A stretch of DNA of 64,000 bases, taken from assembly GCF_024138165.1 (NCBI RefSeq), contig NZ_CP100000.1:1860001-1924000 (forward strand), written 5' to 3'. This DNA comes from Halorussus vallis. Lineage in GTDB: Archaea > Halobacteriota > Halobacteria > Halobacteriales > Haladaptataceae. A program made the position numbers and the translations under genes. Shown one piece after another: positions 1-8,868 of the stretch (position 1 is its first letter; every line of letters starts with the position of its first letter). Under the pieces are notes generated by a model. It did no database searches, had not been told where the DNA came from, and saw only the letters and a list, made by a program, of their open reading frames with translations.

Positions 1-2
1 TC

Positions 3-1184
3 CGGTCGTGGTTCGACCACTTCCTGACCGACGCCGAAACCGGCGCCCTCGACGTCCCGAAAGTACGGGCCTGGACCGAACTCGACGGCGGCGGGACCGC
101 CGACGGGCGCTGGCGAGGGTTCGACCGCTGGCCGACGCTCGGCGAACCCGAGGACGACGCGCCGACGGGCGTGTCGTCCTCGGGTCAGTCGTCGGCAGGT
201 GCATCGTCGACAGGTCCGTCGTCGGCCGAAGACGCCGTCTCGCTCGCGCTCGCGCCGGGAGGGCTCTCGGCCCCGGACGCCTACGACGGCGAGTCGGTCG
301 CCGCGACCTGTCGGTGCGACCCGACCGTCGGACTGGCCAGCACCGACCCCTACGGCGTCGCCATCGCGCCGCTCGCCACGAACGACGACGACGCCCGCGC
401 CTTGACGTTCGACTCGGAACCGCTCGACCGACCGGTCGAACTGACGGGGACCGGCGCGGCGTCGCTCCGCGTCGAACCGACCACCGAAGACCCGACCGTC
501 GCGGTCCGGGTCGTCGACGTCGAACCTGGCGGTCGAGGAACCGTCGTGACGAAGGGAGCGATACGGGGCGTCTACCGCGACGGGTTCGCCGACCCGGAGC
601 CGGCGACCCCCGGCGAAGAGCACCGGTTCGACGTTCCGCTCGAACCGAAGTCGCACGTCTTCGAGGCGGGCCACCGGATTCGGGTCGCCGTCGAGTCGGC
701 GCGTTTCCCCGACCTCCTCCAGTCGGCCGACGCCGGCCCGTTCACGCTCCTGTCGAGCCCCGACGAGCCATCGACCGTCACGTTCCCCGGCGGTCGCCTG
801 GAACGGGTCGCCTTCGACGATACGGTCCCGATGGCGCCGCCGGACGACGCCCTCTCGCCCGACCCCGAGCGCGTCTCGGGGACGACCGCCTGGGAGACGA
901 CCCGGGAACACGTCTCCGGCGAGGCCAGGGTTGCGAAGACCCACCGGCAGACGGTCGACCTCCCGCACGGAACGCTGCGCCGGGAGTCGGTCTGCGAGGC
1001 GTCGGTGACGGCCGACGACCCCTCGTCGGCGTCGGCCGAGAACGAACTCCGCCTGACGGTCGAGAACGACCGCGGGACGTTCGAAGTGGCGGCCTCGAAC
1101 TACGTCTCCCGGTCGCTGTGCAGGGTCGACACCTCAGTCCGTCACGACGGCGAACTCGTCTACGAGGGGTCGTGGGTCAGATGA
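3..1184 (+). CDS. CocE/NonD-family hydrolase, C-terminal part (5' end outside window)
   Basis: The open frame runs in from the window edge and ends at a TGA. The visible ~393 residues are the C-terminal part of a serine hydrolase of the CocE/NonD, X-Pro dipeptidyl-peptidase type: a linker beginning SWFDHFLTD, then a jelly-roll beta-sandwich with the typical stretch SEPLDRPVELTGTGAASLRV, and near the end an EAGHRIRVAVESARFPDL segment, the conserved core of that C-terminal domain. The alpha/beta-hydrolase half with the catalytic Ser-Asp-His lies upstream and cannot be checked. A Ser/Gly/Ala-rich insert sits around 171-235. Members hydrolyse acyl, ester or dipeptide substrates; the substrate here is unknown. 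Confidence 0.85.
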   Translation, partial: RSWFDHFLTDAETGALDVPKVRAWTELDGGGTADGRWRGFDRWPTLGEPEDDAPTGVSSSGQSSAGASSTGPSSAEDAVSLALAPGGLSAPDAYDGESVAATCRCDPTVGLASTDPYGVAIAPLATNDDDARALTFDSEPLDRPVELTGTGAASLRVEPTTEDPTVAVRVVDVEPGGRGTVVTKGAIRGVYRDGFADPEPATPGEEHRFDVPLEPKSHVFEAGHRIRVAVESARFPDLLQSADAGPFTLLSSPDEPSTVTFPGGRLERVAFDDTVPMAPPDDALSPDPERVSGTTAWETTREHVSGEARVAKTHRQTVDLPHGTLRRESVCEASVTADDPSSASAENELRLTVENDRGTFEVAASNYVSRSLCRVDTSVRHDGELVYEGSWVR

Positions 1185-1341
1185 GCGAGCACGCCGACGC
1201 AGACGCGGAAGACGAACGTCACGATTCGCGGAGAGTTCAGGATTCAAAGACAGCTTACGATTCGCGGTAGTTCACGACGAAACCCATGCAAACCACATCA
1301 GCGAGTCCGAACGACGCGTACCGAACGAGGAGCGACCGCCG

Positions 1342-2397
1342 ATGAAGGTCGGAACGGCGGAGACGAGTCCGGGCGAGTCCGACGCCGGCTACCTGTCGGT
1401 CACCGACCTTCCGACGGGCGGGGCCGATCGACTCCCGGTCGTCGTCGTCGACGGCGAGGAGTCCGGTCCGACGGTCTGGGTGACGGGCGCGGTACACGGC
1501 GACGAGACGACGGGGATGGCGGCGGCCCAGGACTTCGCGGCCCACGTTCGCGGCGACCTGCGCCGGGGCACGGTCGTCTGCGTCCCGGTTGCGAACCCGG
1601 CCGGCCTCCGGACGAACGCTCGCACCTCCTACTACCACGACGACGACCCGAACCGCCACTTCGAGAGCGTCGACCCGGAGTCGGCGCGCCCGCCGCGCGT
1701 CCAGCAGGTCGTCGACGAACGGCTCTACGAGCGCATCGCCGACACCGCCGACGCGCTCGTGGACCTCCACACGTCCTGGGTCGCGACCTACCCCTACACG
1801 ATTCAGCCCCGGGTTCCGTACGGCGAGAACCGCGACGAGTCGGCGGCGAGCGACCTCAGCGACCGCATCACCGCGCTCGTCGAGGCGTTCGGGCTCCCCG
1901 TCGTCCGACAGTTCGGTCGCGAGGAGATTCGCCGCCGGTCGCTACAGGGCACCCTGACCGGCGCGGCGGTCGGTCGGGACGGCATCCCGGCGTTCACGCC
2001 CGAACTCGGCGGCCGGTACGTTGTCGAGGAGGACGCCCGTCGGGCCGCGGTCGCCGGCCTCCACAACGTGTGTCACTCGCTCGGGATGGTGGCGGAACCG
2101 ATGCAGACCGAGGCGTCGTTCTCGCTCCCGGCCGACGGGCCGCTCAAGCGACTCGTCCACCCGCACGCCGACGCCGCCGGAATCGTTCGCTACCGGGTGT
2201 CCGAGGGCGACCGAATCTCGGCCGGCCAGGCGGTCGCGGACATCGTCTCTCCGCATGGGACGATCGAGGCCACCGTCGAGAGCCGCCACGACGGGTTCGT
2301 GCTCAGTCGGATGGAGGGCGCCGCCGTGTACGAGAACGACCCGCTCCTGGACCTCGCTGTCCCCGACGACGAGCCGCTTGTCGTCCCCGAGGACTGA
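1342..2397 (+). CDS. Succinylglutamate desuccinylase/aspartoacylase family zinc deacylase
   Basis: This is a 351-residue protein of the M14-like AstE/AspA family, which removes acyl groups from N-acyl amino acids using one zinc ion. The zinc motif HGDETTGM is visible near residue 53, followed by the family segment VCVPVANPAGLRTNAR, a DLHTS motif near residue 142 that supplies the second His, and the catalytic-type acid in FTPELGGRY. The C-terminal ~90 residues (VRYRVSEGDRISAGQAVADI) form a biotinyl-like barrel common in this family. The ATG follows a GAGGAGC-type purine stretch. The substrate cannot be told from sequence; haloarchaeal members are not proven arginine-catabolic enzymes. Confidence 0.85.
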   Translation: MKVGTAETSPGESDAGYLSVTDLPTGGADRLPVVVVDGEESGPTVWVTGAVHGDETTGMAAAQDFAAHVRGDLRRGTVVCVPVANPAGLRTNARTSYYHDDDPNRHFESVDPESARPPRVQQVVDERLYERIADTADALVDLHTSWVATYPYTIQPRVPYGENRDESAASDLSDRITALVEAFGLPVVRQFGREEIRRRSLQGTLTGAAVGRDGIPAFTPELGGRYVVEEDARRAAVAGLHNVCHSLGMVAEPMQTEASFSLPADGPLKRLVHPHADAAGIVRYRVSEGDRISAGQAVADIVSPHGTIEATVESRHDGFVLSRMEGAAVYENDPLLDLAVPDDEPLVVPED

Positions 2398-2447
2398 GTG
2401 GAGAAGCTGGTTCGGTAGGTACTGGTCGGGCGTAGTTCCGCGAGAAA

Positions 2448-2519
2448 AGCCTAGGCCGGGATTTGAACCCGGGCTCTCGTCCTTACCAAGGACGCGCTTT
2501 ACCGCTAAGCTACCCAGGC
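2448..2519 (-). tRNA. tRNA-Thr (anticodon GGU)
   Basis: On the minus strand a full cloverleaf can be folded. The acceptor stem GCCTGGG pairs with CCTAGGC (one G-U). The D arm contains AGCGGTAA. The anticodon stem CGTCC/GGACG encloses the loop TTGGTAA, giving anticodon GGU. The T arm is CCGGG-TTCAAAT-CCCGG. CCA is not encoded. No intron is visible. Confidence 0.95.
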
Positions 2520-2614
2520 GCGCATCTTTTGCTATGCCCGGTATCCTCTTTAGGGCTTTCGATTCCCGGCCGCCGGTGTGCGATTCTGGGGCACGGCGCG
2601 GCGGAAATTTCCCG

Positions 2615-3268
2615 TCAGGGGTCGGTCGCCGACGGCCGCGGTCCGCGGCCGAGCGAGGTCCGCGGCGAGAAATCGGTCATCGCCTCGGTGACGGCCTCCG
2701 AAACCTCCTCGGGCGGGTCGGGGTCGTCGTCGGCCGCGAGGTCGGCGGCGTAGGACAGCAGGACCTCCGGCGGTTCGCGGTCGACCGCGGTCGCGCCCGC
2801 CACGATCGCGAGTTCGAACACGTCGGCTTCGAGCGCGCGAGCGGGCGCGTCGCGGCCCGCCTGCGCGTCGGTCCGGTCCCGGCCGAACGATTTGACGGTT
2901 TCGACGGCCTTGTCGGCCGCTTCGGTCCGAGCCAGCAGGTAGAAGCCGCGGGCGACCATCGCGTCGGCCGCCAGGATGCCGAGATTCGCGTCGTCGTAGG
3001 GGGGTTCGCGGTCCCACGGCGCGTCGACGGCGAGCGACCGGGTGAGTCGCAGTCCCTCGTAGATAAGCTGTACTCCCGCGGCGCGGTTCGCCACGCCGTC
3101 GCTCCGTGTCCCCTCGCCGTCGGCGACGCGCGCGGACGACAGCGTCAAGACGCCGGGTAACATCGACGATTCGTCCAACAACGCGTGTATTCGGTCGCGC
3201 AGCGGTTTCGGCGTGACGTCCCGCACCGCCTCTCGTCCCGCTTCGCGTGCCCGGACGGCCGCTTCCAT
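2615..3268 (-). CDS. Conserved haloarchaeal protein (DUF7114-like, distant polyprenyl-synthetase resemblance)
   Basis: The 217-residue acidic, helical protein matches from memory a family confined to Halobacteria (I believe DUF7114). Typical segments are SSMLPGVLTLLSAR-like near residue 34 and AAGVQLIYEGLRLTRSLA near residue 64. The all-helical layout recalls a polyprenyl synthetase fold, but the two DDxxD metal motifs are absent, so catalytic prenyl transfer is unlikely. It is transcribed toward tRNA-Thr and is divergent from the enoyl-CoA hydratase gene, with which it shares a promoter region of about 60 bp. The function is unknown. Confidence 0.7.
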   Translation of the reverse strand: MEAAVRAREAGREAVRDVTPKPLRDRIHALLDESSMLPGVLTLSSARVADGEGTRSDGVANRAAGVQLIYEGLRLTRSLAVDAPWDREPPYDDANLGILAADAMVARGFYLLARTEAADKAVETVKSFGRDRTDAQAGRDAPARALEADVFELAIVAGATAVDREPPEVLLSYAADLAADDDPDPPEEVSEAVTEAMTDFSPRTSLGRGPRPSATDP

Positions 3269-3328
3269 CGAGCGAACCTTACGACGGAACTGCCAAAGAC
3301 CTTTGGAAACCGCCTCCGAGGTGCCAGC

Positions 3329-4072
3329 ATGATACGAGTCGACGACTGCGGCGCCGACGGCGGCGGAGCGGGCGACGGTAGCGACGGCGGTGAGGACTTG
3401 CGCATCGTCACGCTCGCACGACCCGACCGACGCAACGCGCTCACGGTCGAGGGACTCGACGCGCTCGAACGTGCGATTACCGAAACCGACGCGTCGGTCG
3501 TCTACCTGCGCGGGGAGGGGCCGGCCTTCTGCGCCGGCGCGGATTTAGACGTGGTCTCGGGCCTCGACCGCGAGGCGGCCGAGGCGTTCGCCGAGCAGGG
3601 CCAGCGCGTCGCGAACAGCATCGAGAGCGCCGACAGCGTCGTGGTCGCGGGCGTCGACGGCGCGGCACGCGGCGGCGGGGTCGAACTCGCGCTGGCCTGC
3701 GACCTTCGGGTCGCCACGCCCGAGGCGACCTTCGCGGAACCGGGCGTGAAACTCGGCCTGTTCGGCGCGTGGGGCGGGACCGTCCGCCTGCCGCGGGTGC
3801 TCGGCGAGGGCGAGGCGCTGGACTTAGCGCTCTCCGGACGCACCGTCGACGCCGAGGAGGCGCTCCGGATGGGACTCGTCTCGCGCGTGACCGACGACCC
3901 GCGGGCGGTGGCCGACGAACTCGCCGAGAACGACCCGGAGACGCTCCGGGTCGTGAAGAGCAGGATGCGCGACCGAAGTGGTGCGAGCGAGCAGGAAGCG
4001 AGGGAGGCCGAGGCGTTCGGGAGACTGGTGGAACGCCACGCGAACGCGATTGCGGAGGAGCGCGGGGAGTAG
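3329..4072 (+). CDS. Enoyl-CoA hydratase/isomerase family protein
   Basis: The 247-residue protein has the crotonase fold: LARPDRRNALTVEGLDALE at the N terminus, the first oxyanion loop FCAGADLD, and the second oxyanion segment GAARGGGVELALACDLRVA followed by FAEPGVKLGLFGAWGGT. The acidic residue expected for hydration (FAEPGVKLG) is present, which fits hydratase activity in beta-oxidation or a related CoA pathway. I chose the ATG at 3329 because homology begins there. An in-frame upstream extension would run through the divergent neighbour's promoter. Length is normal for the family. The substrate chain length is unknown. Confidence 0.88.
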   Translation: MIRVDDCGADGGGAGDGSDGGEDLRIVTLARPDRRNALTVEGLDALERAITETDASVVYLRGEGPAFCAGADLDVVSGLDREAAEAFAEQGQRVANSIESADSVVVAGVDGAARGGGVELALACDLRVATPEATFAEPGVKLGLFGAWGGTVRLPRVLGEGEALDLALSGRTVDAEEALRMGLVSRVTDDPRAVADELAENDPETLRVVKSRMRDRSGASEQEAREAEAFGRLVERHANAIAEERGE

Positions 4073-4128
4073 TTCGAGGAGGGAATCAGGGACCTTTCTC
4101 GTATCTTCACAGCCGGCATGGCGCGCGC

Positions 4129-4159
4129 TGGCGCGGCTCCGCGGTTTGGAGCCGCGCCA
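4129..4159. terminator. GC-rich hairpin after the enoyl-CoA hydratase gene
   Basis: A perfect inverted repeat of 11 bp (TGGCGCGGCTC pairing with GAGCCGCGCCA, 9-nt loop) lies 57 bp after the hydratase stop and just before the dispersed repeat. It could be a transcript-end structure or part of the repeat element. No oligo-T tract follows, so termination is not proven. Confidence 0.35.
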
Positions 4160-4170
4160 TCTCCGTGCGA

Positions 4171-4270
4171 GGGATGAGCGAACGAGCAAAGCGAGTGAGC
4201 GAATCGGCTGGGGAGGCGTGTGGCCGTCGCGGTGCGGTGGCGGTGCGGTTCTCAGTTGAATCGTGCAAGC
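4171..4270 (+). repeat. Dispersed intergenic repeat, single copy
   Basis: This stretch includes the core GGCTGGGGAGGCGTGTGG, within a 24-bp segment at 4201-4224, flanked by GAGCGAACGAGC/GCGAGTGAGCG and followed by a CGGTGCGGTGGCGGTGCGG run and TTGAATCGTG. The same 24-bp segment occurs exactly, in inverse orientation, at 55229-55252 and with two mismatches at 55548-55571. All copies lie between genes. No protein or TIR-transposase is associated. It fits a non-autonomous or simple dispersed haloarchaeal repeat family of unknown origin. Confidence 0.6.
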
Positions 4271-4360
4271 AGGCCGCTCTGAAGAGCTGGAATGCCAAAG
4301 TTCCAATCTTCACCTTCCAATTCGAAGGGCATCAAGTAGGCCGACGATAGAAGTCTCAGG

Positions 4361-5158
4361 CTATTCTAGCGGTTCCGGCGAGGGCGGCACGTGGCGCTTG
4401 TGCTCGCTCCGGGCGACCATCTCACGGACGCGCCGGAGCTGTTCCTCGGAAACCTCCGGAAGTTCCCGAAGCGTTGCCGACTCCGAGAGCGGCCCCTCGA
4501 CGTGGAGTGCGAGCACCGCGTCGAGCGCGTCGTAGGCGATGCCCATCTCGTCCTCGTCGGTCTGGCCGGCCCACAGCCCCGCGGTCGCGGGCTTGTCGAC
4601 CAGTTCGTCCGGGACGCCGACGTGTTTGGCGAGTTGGCGGACCTGCTGTTTGTAGAGGTTGCCGAGGGGGTGGCAGTCGACCGCGCCGTCGCCGTACTTG
4701 GTGAAGTAGCCCACCAGCGCCTCGCTCTTGTTGCCGGTGCCCAGCACCATCGAGCCCTCGTGGTTGGCGACGAGGTAGTTCATGACGCCCCGCGAACGCG
4801 CGCGGAGGTTGCCGACCGCCATCCGGTCGCCCTCCGCCGCTGGGTAGGCGTCGAGGAAGCGGTCCACGATGGGGTTGATCTCGAAGACGTCGAAGGACAT
4901 CTCCAGCTCCTGGGCGACCCACTCAGCGTCGCTCATGTTGTCCTCGCGGCTCACCGCGCCGGGCATCACGAGGCCGTGGAGGTTCTCCGCGCCCAGGGCT
5001 TCGACGGCGAGGTGGGCGGTGAGCGTGCTGTCGATGCCGCCCGAGAGGCCCAGGACCGCCCGGTCGGTGCCGGCCGACTCGGCGGTGTCCCGGATGAACC
5101 GGACGATGTGTTCCCGGTGAGCGTCGAGTTCGGATTCGGACAGTCGGAGGTCTATCAT
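4361..5158 (-). CDS. nadE: NAD(+) synthetase, ammonia-type
   Basis: This 265-residue enzyme makes NAD by amidating deamido-NAD with ATP and ammonia, the last step of NAD biosynthesis in the cytosol. The adenylating PP-loop LGLSGGIDST sits near residue 38. Further family marks are NLHGLVMPG, NLRARSRGVMNYLVAN, the ATP/NaAD-contact segment LGTGNKSEALVGYFTKYGDGA, and LADELVDKPATAGLW-like residues near 190. There is no glutaminase domain, so it uses free ammonia. On the minus strand a TTTTAGT box about 27 nt before the ATG is a plausible TATA element for a short-leader mRNA. Confidence 0.95.
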   Translation of the reverse strand: MIDLRLSESELDAHREHIVRFIRDTAESAGTDRAVLGLSGGIDSTLTAHLAVEALGAENLHGLVMPGAVSREDNMSDAEWVAQELEMSFDVFEINPIVDRFLDAYPAAEGDRMAVGNLRARSRGVMNYLVANHEGSMVLGTGNKSEALVGYFTKYGDGAVDCHPLGNLYKQQVRQLAKHVGVPDELVDKPATAGLWAGQTDEDEMGIAYDALDAVLALHVEGPLSESATLRELPEVSEEQLRRVREMVARSEHKRHVPPSPEPLE

Positions 5159-5295
5159 GGGTCGTCATTCGAGCGGCCGCGACTAAAAGAGGGGTGGCAG
5201 GCCGCGATTTCTGGACGAACGGTCGCCCTCTCGCGTTCGAAGGGATGGGCTGAAGCGCTACGTTCAAGTGTGGCCGAATAGAAACGCAGGATAGA

Positions 5296-5366
5296 GCGCC
5301 GGTGGTCTAGTGGTAGGACATGAGCTTCCCAAGCTCATAGCCCGGGTTCGACTCCCGGTCGGCGCA
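5296..5366 (+). tRNA. tRNA-Gly (anticodon CCC), integration target
   Basis: The cloverleaf is complete. The acceptor stem GCGCCGG pairs with TCGGCGC (one G-U). The D arm contains AGTGGTAGGA. The anticodon stem TGAGC/GCTCA encloses the loop TTCCCAA (anticodon CCC). The T arm is CCGGG-TTCGACT-CCCGG, with discriminator A. Its 3' 42 nt are repeated exactly at 36468-36509, showing that the neighbouring element recombined here and brought its own copy of the 3' part, leaving a working gene. Confidence 0.96.
5325..5366 (+). repeat. attL core (42-bp direct repeat)
   Basis: Identical to 36468-36509. The identity starts at the first base after TGAG in the anticodon arm (C of CTTCCCAAG) and ends at the tRNA discriminator base. 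The flanking bases differ on both sides (G versus C before, G versus T after). The start within the anticodon stem-loop is the usual crossover place for archaeal and phage tyrosine integrases. Confidence 0.93.
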
Positions 5367-5387
5367 GTTCTCAAGGCTTCTCCTGCT

Positions 5388-5412
5388 GGTTTTCCGGGTT
5401 CTCAGGAAAACC
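5388..5412. repeat. Inverted repeat just inside attL
   Basis: GGTTTTCC and GGAAAACC form a perfect 8-bp inverted repeat with a 9-bp spacer, 22 bp inside the left end, between tRNA-Gly and the integrase. It could be an integrase arm or excisionase site, or a tRNA transcript end. The rest of the 185-bp gap before the integrase shows no gene. Confidence 0.4.
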
Positions 5413-5551
5413 CACATGACCCGAATCGAAGCTTACAATCCGGGTGGTCAGAATCGGCCCCGACGCCGTCCCGTGGTTTTAAAACGTTTCAGGCTTACTA
5501 GAGCTAGAGACAGCCCGACCACGTTTTTCGTGACCCGGGAGGTGAAAGCTC

Positions 5552-6676
5552 ATGGTGCATAGTCGTGACCAAATCGAAGACATCGTTGTCATCCCTGAAT
5601 CTACGGAACACTACTTAAACCAGAGACAGCTGGAGGACTATCGTGATCATCGTGTCCAGCTCATCAAGTGGCTGTGCCATCTGGGTAAAGATCCGGAGAA
5701 AGCCGAGGGGTACGCCTATGATACAGCCCGGCAACGCGCATACAAGACCGACCGGTTCCTTCGCTGGCTCTGGGACCATGAAGACGGGTACACATTACAC
5801 GCAACAACCGACCACGCAGACACCTACACCAAAGAACTGGTGTACGAAGATCACTCGGAGACCTACAAAGCAGGCATCCAGAAGGCCATCAAAACCCTGT
5901 TCAAATACCTGAACCACGAGAAGGGTCGGGGGATCGACTGGGAACCAGAAATCAAGTTCACCAACGGCGGCTCACAGACACACCAAGTCAGAGACTTCCT
6001 CACCGAGGATGAACGACGGAAGATCAAACAAGCCGTCCTCAAACACGGCTCGATACCCCACTACAACAGCGTCGAACCACGAGAACGCGACCAATGGAAG
6101 GCCTACCTCGCACAACGCTTCGAGAAACCCAAAGACAAGGTAACCAAAGACGACTGGAAGAAAGCGAACGGCTGGAAGTACACCTCAATAGTCTACGCCT
6201 CGATGGACGCCGGGTTCCGACCGAAGGAAGTCGGCCGCGCAAAGACGAGTTGGCTCGACCTCGAAAACAACCTCTTCCGAATCCCGAAAGAGGAGTCAAC
6301 CAAGAACCACGAGAACTGGCACGTCGCAATGAGCGACCGAACCGCCAACATACTACGGAAATGGCTGTCCGAACGCGAAAACTACAGCAAATACCGCGAT
6401 ACGGACGCACTCTGGTTAACCCGGTACAGCAACCCCTACGGCTCAGAAGCACTCAACCGACTACTCCAGAAACTCTGCGAAAAAGCAGGAATCCCAACGA
6501 AAAACAGGGACATCTCCTGGTACAGCATTCGGCACAGCGTCGGAACACAGATGAGCCGGGACCAAGGACCCGCCGCAGTCCAACAACAACTCCGGCAACG
6601 CTCCAAGGAGATGGCGGTCCGATACGACCAAGCACCAGTCGAAGACCGACAAGAAACCGTAAACAAATGGGATTAG
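5552..6676 (+). CDS. int: Tyrosine recombinase / integrase of the element
   Basis: This 374-residue site-specific recombinase probably integrates and excises the element at tRNA-Gly. Residues ~15-125 form the helical core-binding (SAM-like) domain. The catalytic domain shows the first Arg in DAGFRPKEVGRAK (~residue 224), the H-x-x-R box in SIRHSVGTQM (~323) and the nucleophilic Tyr in MAVRYDQ (~352). A strong Shine-Dalgarno sequence (GGGAGGTG, 8 nt before the ATG) fixes the start. Its position 186 bp from attL and pointing inward is typical of integrases. The gene is more AT-rich than the host genes, with many AAA/AAC codons. Confidence 0.93.
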   Translation: MVHSRDQIEDIVVIPESTEHYLNQRQLEDYRDHRVQLIKWLCHLGKDPEKAEGYAYDTARQRAYKTDRFLRWLWDHEDGYTLHATTDHADTYTKELVYEDHSETYKAGIQKAIKTLFKYLNHEKGRGIDWEPEIKFTNGGSQTHQVRDFLTEDERRKIKQAVLKHGSIPHYNSVEPRERDQWKAYLAQRFEKPKDKVTKDDWKKANGWKYTSIVYASMDAGFRPKEVGRAKTSWLDLENNLFRIPKEESTKNHENWHVAMSDRTANILRKWLSERENYSKYRDTDALWLTRYSNPYGSEALNRLLQKLCEKAGIPTKNRDISWYSIRHSVGTQMSRDQGPAAVQQQLRQRSKEMAVRYDQAPVEDRQETVNKWD

Positions 6677-6786
6677 AAACCGAGGTCGCCCACCGACTCT
6701 ACCGGGTCATAAGTCGTAGACAGCATATAGTCGCTGGCGATTCAAAGCTGATTCAGACCTGCGTTCGTACCCAATCGGCGACGGTT

Positions 6787-8868
6787 CTAACCGGATTCAA
6801 AATTCTCGCCGTCCGGCGTGAGTGAAACGGGTTTCACGTCGAAGACGCGTTTCTGCCCGCCCGTGACGCGCTCCACCGTCACCGGGTCGCTCACCTGAAT
6901 CAGTCCGAAGCGTTCGAGCTTGTCAAAGCTGTAGTTAACTTTGTGGGTCGGGAGGCCAGTTGCCGACGTAATCTTGTGTGTATCGTCCTTATCTTCCCTG
7001 ATACAGGTTAGAATAGTTCGGTCGATGTTTCGTAGCGCATCATCCGTCATCTCGGGCCCATCAGAATCCACTAATTCGGAATCGGCCTCATCGTAGAGGG
7101 AGGCCCCATCTTCGGAAATTTCCAAGATCCGGTACTCAGCATCCGCCACTCGATCAATCTCGGTAAAGGACTCTCCGCCGTCGCCGGTATAGTAGCTGAA
7201 CCGTCCCTGCTCGTCTTCGAACTGGGTACCGTGTCGGTTGACGGGATCAGCGACAATCTGCTGTAGCTTCCTCGCATTTCCTTCTTCGACAACGAAGATG
7301 CATTCTCGGCCGTGGTCGACCGCTCGCTGCAGATTCCGGAGGACTTTCGCCGGTTTGGAGAGGGTGGCACGTTCTGCTTCCAGATGCGCAATCTCACTAG
7401 CAGAAAGGTGGACATGACCATCCGGTTTGTCATCACCCGTACCTTGGTTCAGAAGATTGACCTTAAAACCGCGTTCTTCTAGCTGTTCTTTGGCCGTAGT
7501 GAGGAGTTCCTTGTGTTTTTTGCCCCCGGCGTTCGCTCCATCCCCTAGATCTACTTCTAATATGGGTTGACCCGTTGAAGTTTCATTCTGTTTGAGGAGC
7601 TTTTCTTTCCGTTCCTCGACGGTGCTCGGGTCGACGCTCCACGGCGGGTACGTATCGACCACCTTTGCGGGTGGCAGTGTTTTCTCTGCCGGAAGTTGAA
7701 CAGCTGGCCGGTACTTCCCTAGATTGCTGAGATCGTCCTTCGAGAGCCCATTCATGATCGTCGTAAACGTGTTCAAGTCCTCGGACGCGCCAGGTGTGAA
7801 GACAACCTTTGTCAACGTGTTGTTCAACAGTGCTCGCTGCATCGCAGTGTCGAGATCATCAAGGTACTGTGTTGCCGCGGTGATTGAGACGTTGAACTCC
7901 CGGCACTGTGAGAGCATTCGCCGGATATGGTCTGCTTCACTAACGAACTCCTGGATTTCGTCGATCAGGATGTGGTAGGGTGGACGGTCCTCAGCGGGTA
8001 GTGAGCTTCTTGCTGCGGTGGCGCTCCAGAGCTGTGTCAGGACGACGCTGCCGATGATGCTGGCGGCCCAGTTACCGATCTGGCCGTCTTGGGCATCGAC
8101 CAAGATGATCTGTTGGTCGGCGAGTGCGTCCCGGAACGAGATATCGCTGTCTCGTTGCGTGATGATGTTTCTAACCGTCTCGTTCTCAACGAGATCGGAG
8201 AGCCGCCGCTTTAATGGTTCTCGTTGTCTCCGACTTAGCTGCTTCAAATCTTCGAGTTGTTCGCGTGTGACCGTGTCGGACGTCCTATCGATGAGATCTG
8301 AGAGTTCCCTAGTGTCGATAACACACTGGTAGAGATCCATCAAGGTGTTGTGCTCGCCGTGATGGATGTTCAAGGCGACGTGCGCCGAGAGAAGGCTTCG
8401 CAGGTTCCGGGGCCACCGCTCACCCCATTCGTCGGTCAACCGCCGGAACATGCCCATGACACTGCTGACGATAATCTTCTGCTGGTGGTTCCGCTCAGCC
8501 TGGGTCATCTCATCCGTGACCTCAGGCTTCAACAGGTTGATTCCGGGAACACGGTCTTCATTCGGGTTGATGTAGACGATGTCGTCAAGCCGATCCTCCG
8601 GGAGTTTGCCAAGCAGCTTGTCAATCACTCTGCCCTTAGGGTTGAGAAATGTAAACCCGGTTTTATACACATCCTGTAACGCAATCCACAGCAGGAGGTT
8701 TGTCTTACCTTGGCCGGTCGGACCTGTCACCGCGGTGTGCAGCATCCGATCGGTGTCGTCAACGCCGACGTGTTCTTCAACGCTGTATCGCGACATCTTA
8801 CTACCCACGTAAGTCGTGTTCTGCTTCACGGCACGCCGGACCACTTCCGGTCTTGGTTCAGCGGTCAT
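6787..8868 (-). CDS. VirD4/TraG-like coupling ATPase (last gene of the transfer operon)
   Basis: The 693-residue protein has a FtsK/HerA-type motor domain: Walker A GPTGQGKT at residues 49-56, Walker B HILIDEIQEFV near 300, and TAATQYLDDLD after it, the region of the sensor motif. After residue ~450 come an acidic linker and a C-terminal winged-helix-like region (DDTHKITSATGLPTHKVNYSF). It should drive DNA to the transfer channel. There are no N-terminal membrane helices: that role may lie with the overlapping upstream gene, whose stop overlaps this ATG (ATGA). The convergent integrase lies 110 bp away. A plain HerA helicase is the alternative, but the context favours coupling protein. Confidence 0.85.
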   Translation of the reverse strand: MTAEPRPEVVRRAVKQNTTYVGSKMSRYSVEEHVGVDDTDRMLHTAVTGPTGQGKTNLLLWIALQDVYKTGFTFLNPKGRVIDKLLGKLPEDRLDDIVYINPNEDRVPGINLLKPEVTDEMTQAERNHQQKIIVSSVMGMFRRLTDEWGERWPRNLRSLLSAHVALNIHHGEHNTLMDLYQCVIDTRELSDLIDRTSDTVTREQLEDLKQLSRRQREPLKRRLSDLVENETVRNIITQRDSDISFRDALADQQIILVDAQDGQIGNWAASIIGSVVLTQLWSATAARSSLPAEDRPPYHILIDEIQEFVSEADHIRRMLSQCREFNVSITAATQYLDDLDTAMQRALLNNTLTKVVFTPGASEDLNTFTTIMNGLSKDDLSNLGKYRPAVQLPAEKTLPPAKVVDTYPPWSVDPSTVEERKEKLLKQNETSTGQPILEVDLGDGANAGGKKHKELLTTAKEQLEERGFKVNLLNQGTGDDKPDGHVHLSASEIAHLEAERATLSKPAKVLRNLQRAVDHGRECIFVVEEGNARKLQQIVADPVNRHGTQFEDEQGRFSYYTGDGGESFTEIDRVADAEYRILEISEDGASLYDEADSELVDSDGPEMTDDALRNIDRTILTCIREDKDDTHKITSATGLPTHKVNYSFDKLERFGLIQVSDPVTVERVTGGQKRVFDVKPVSLTPDGENFESG

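Noticed and set aside
1221-1275. Short direct repeat ACGATTCGCGG before the deacylase gene
   Set aside because: Only two 11-bp copies; possible operator pair but too little to call a site.
4391-5281. 296-codon open frame opposite nadE
   Set aside because: Antisense shadow of nadE caused by GC-rich third positions; nadE has clear PP-loop and family motifs.
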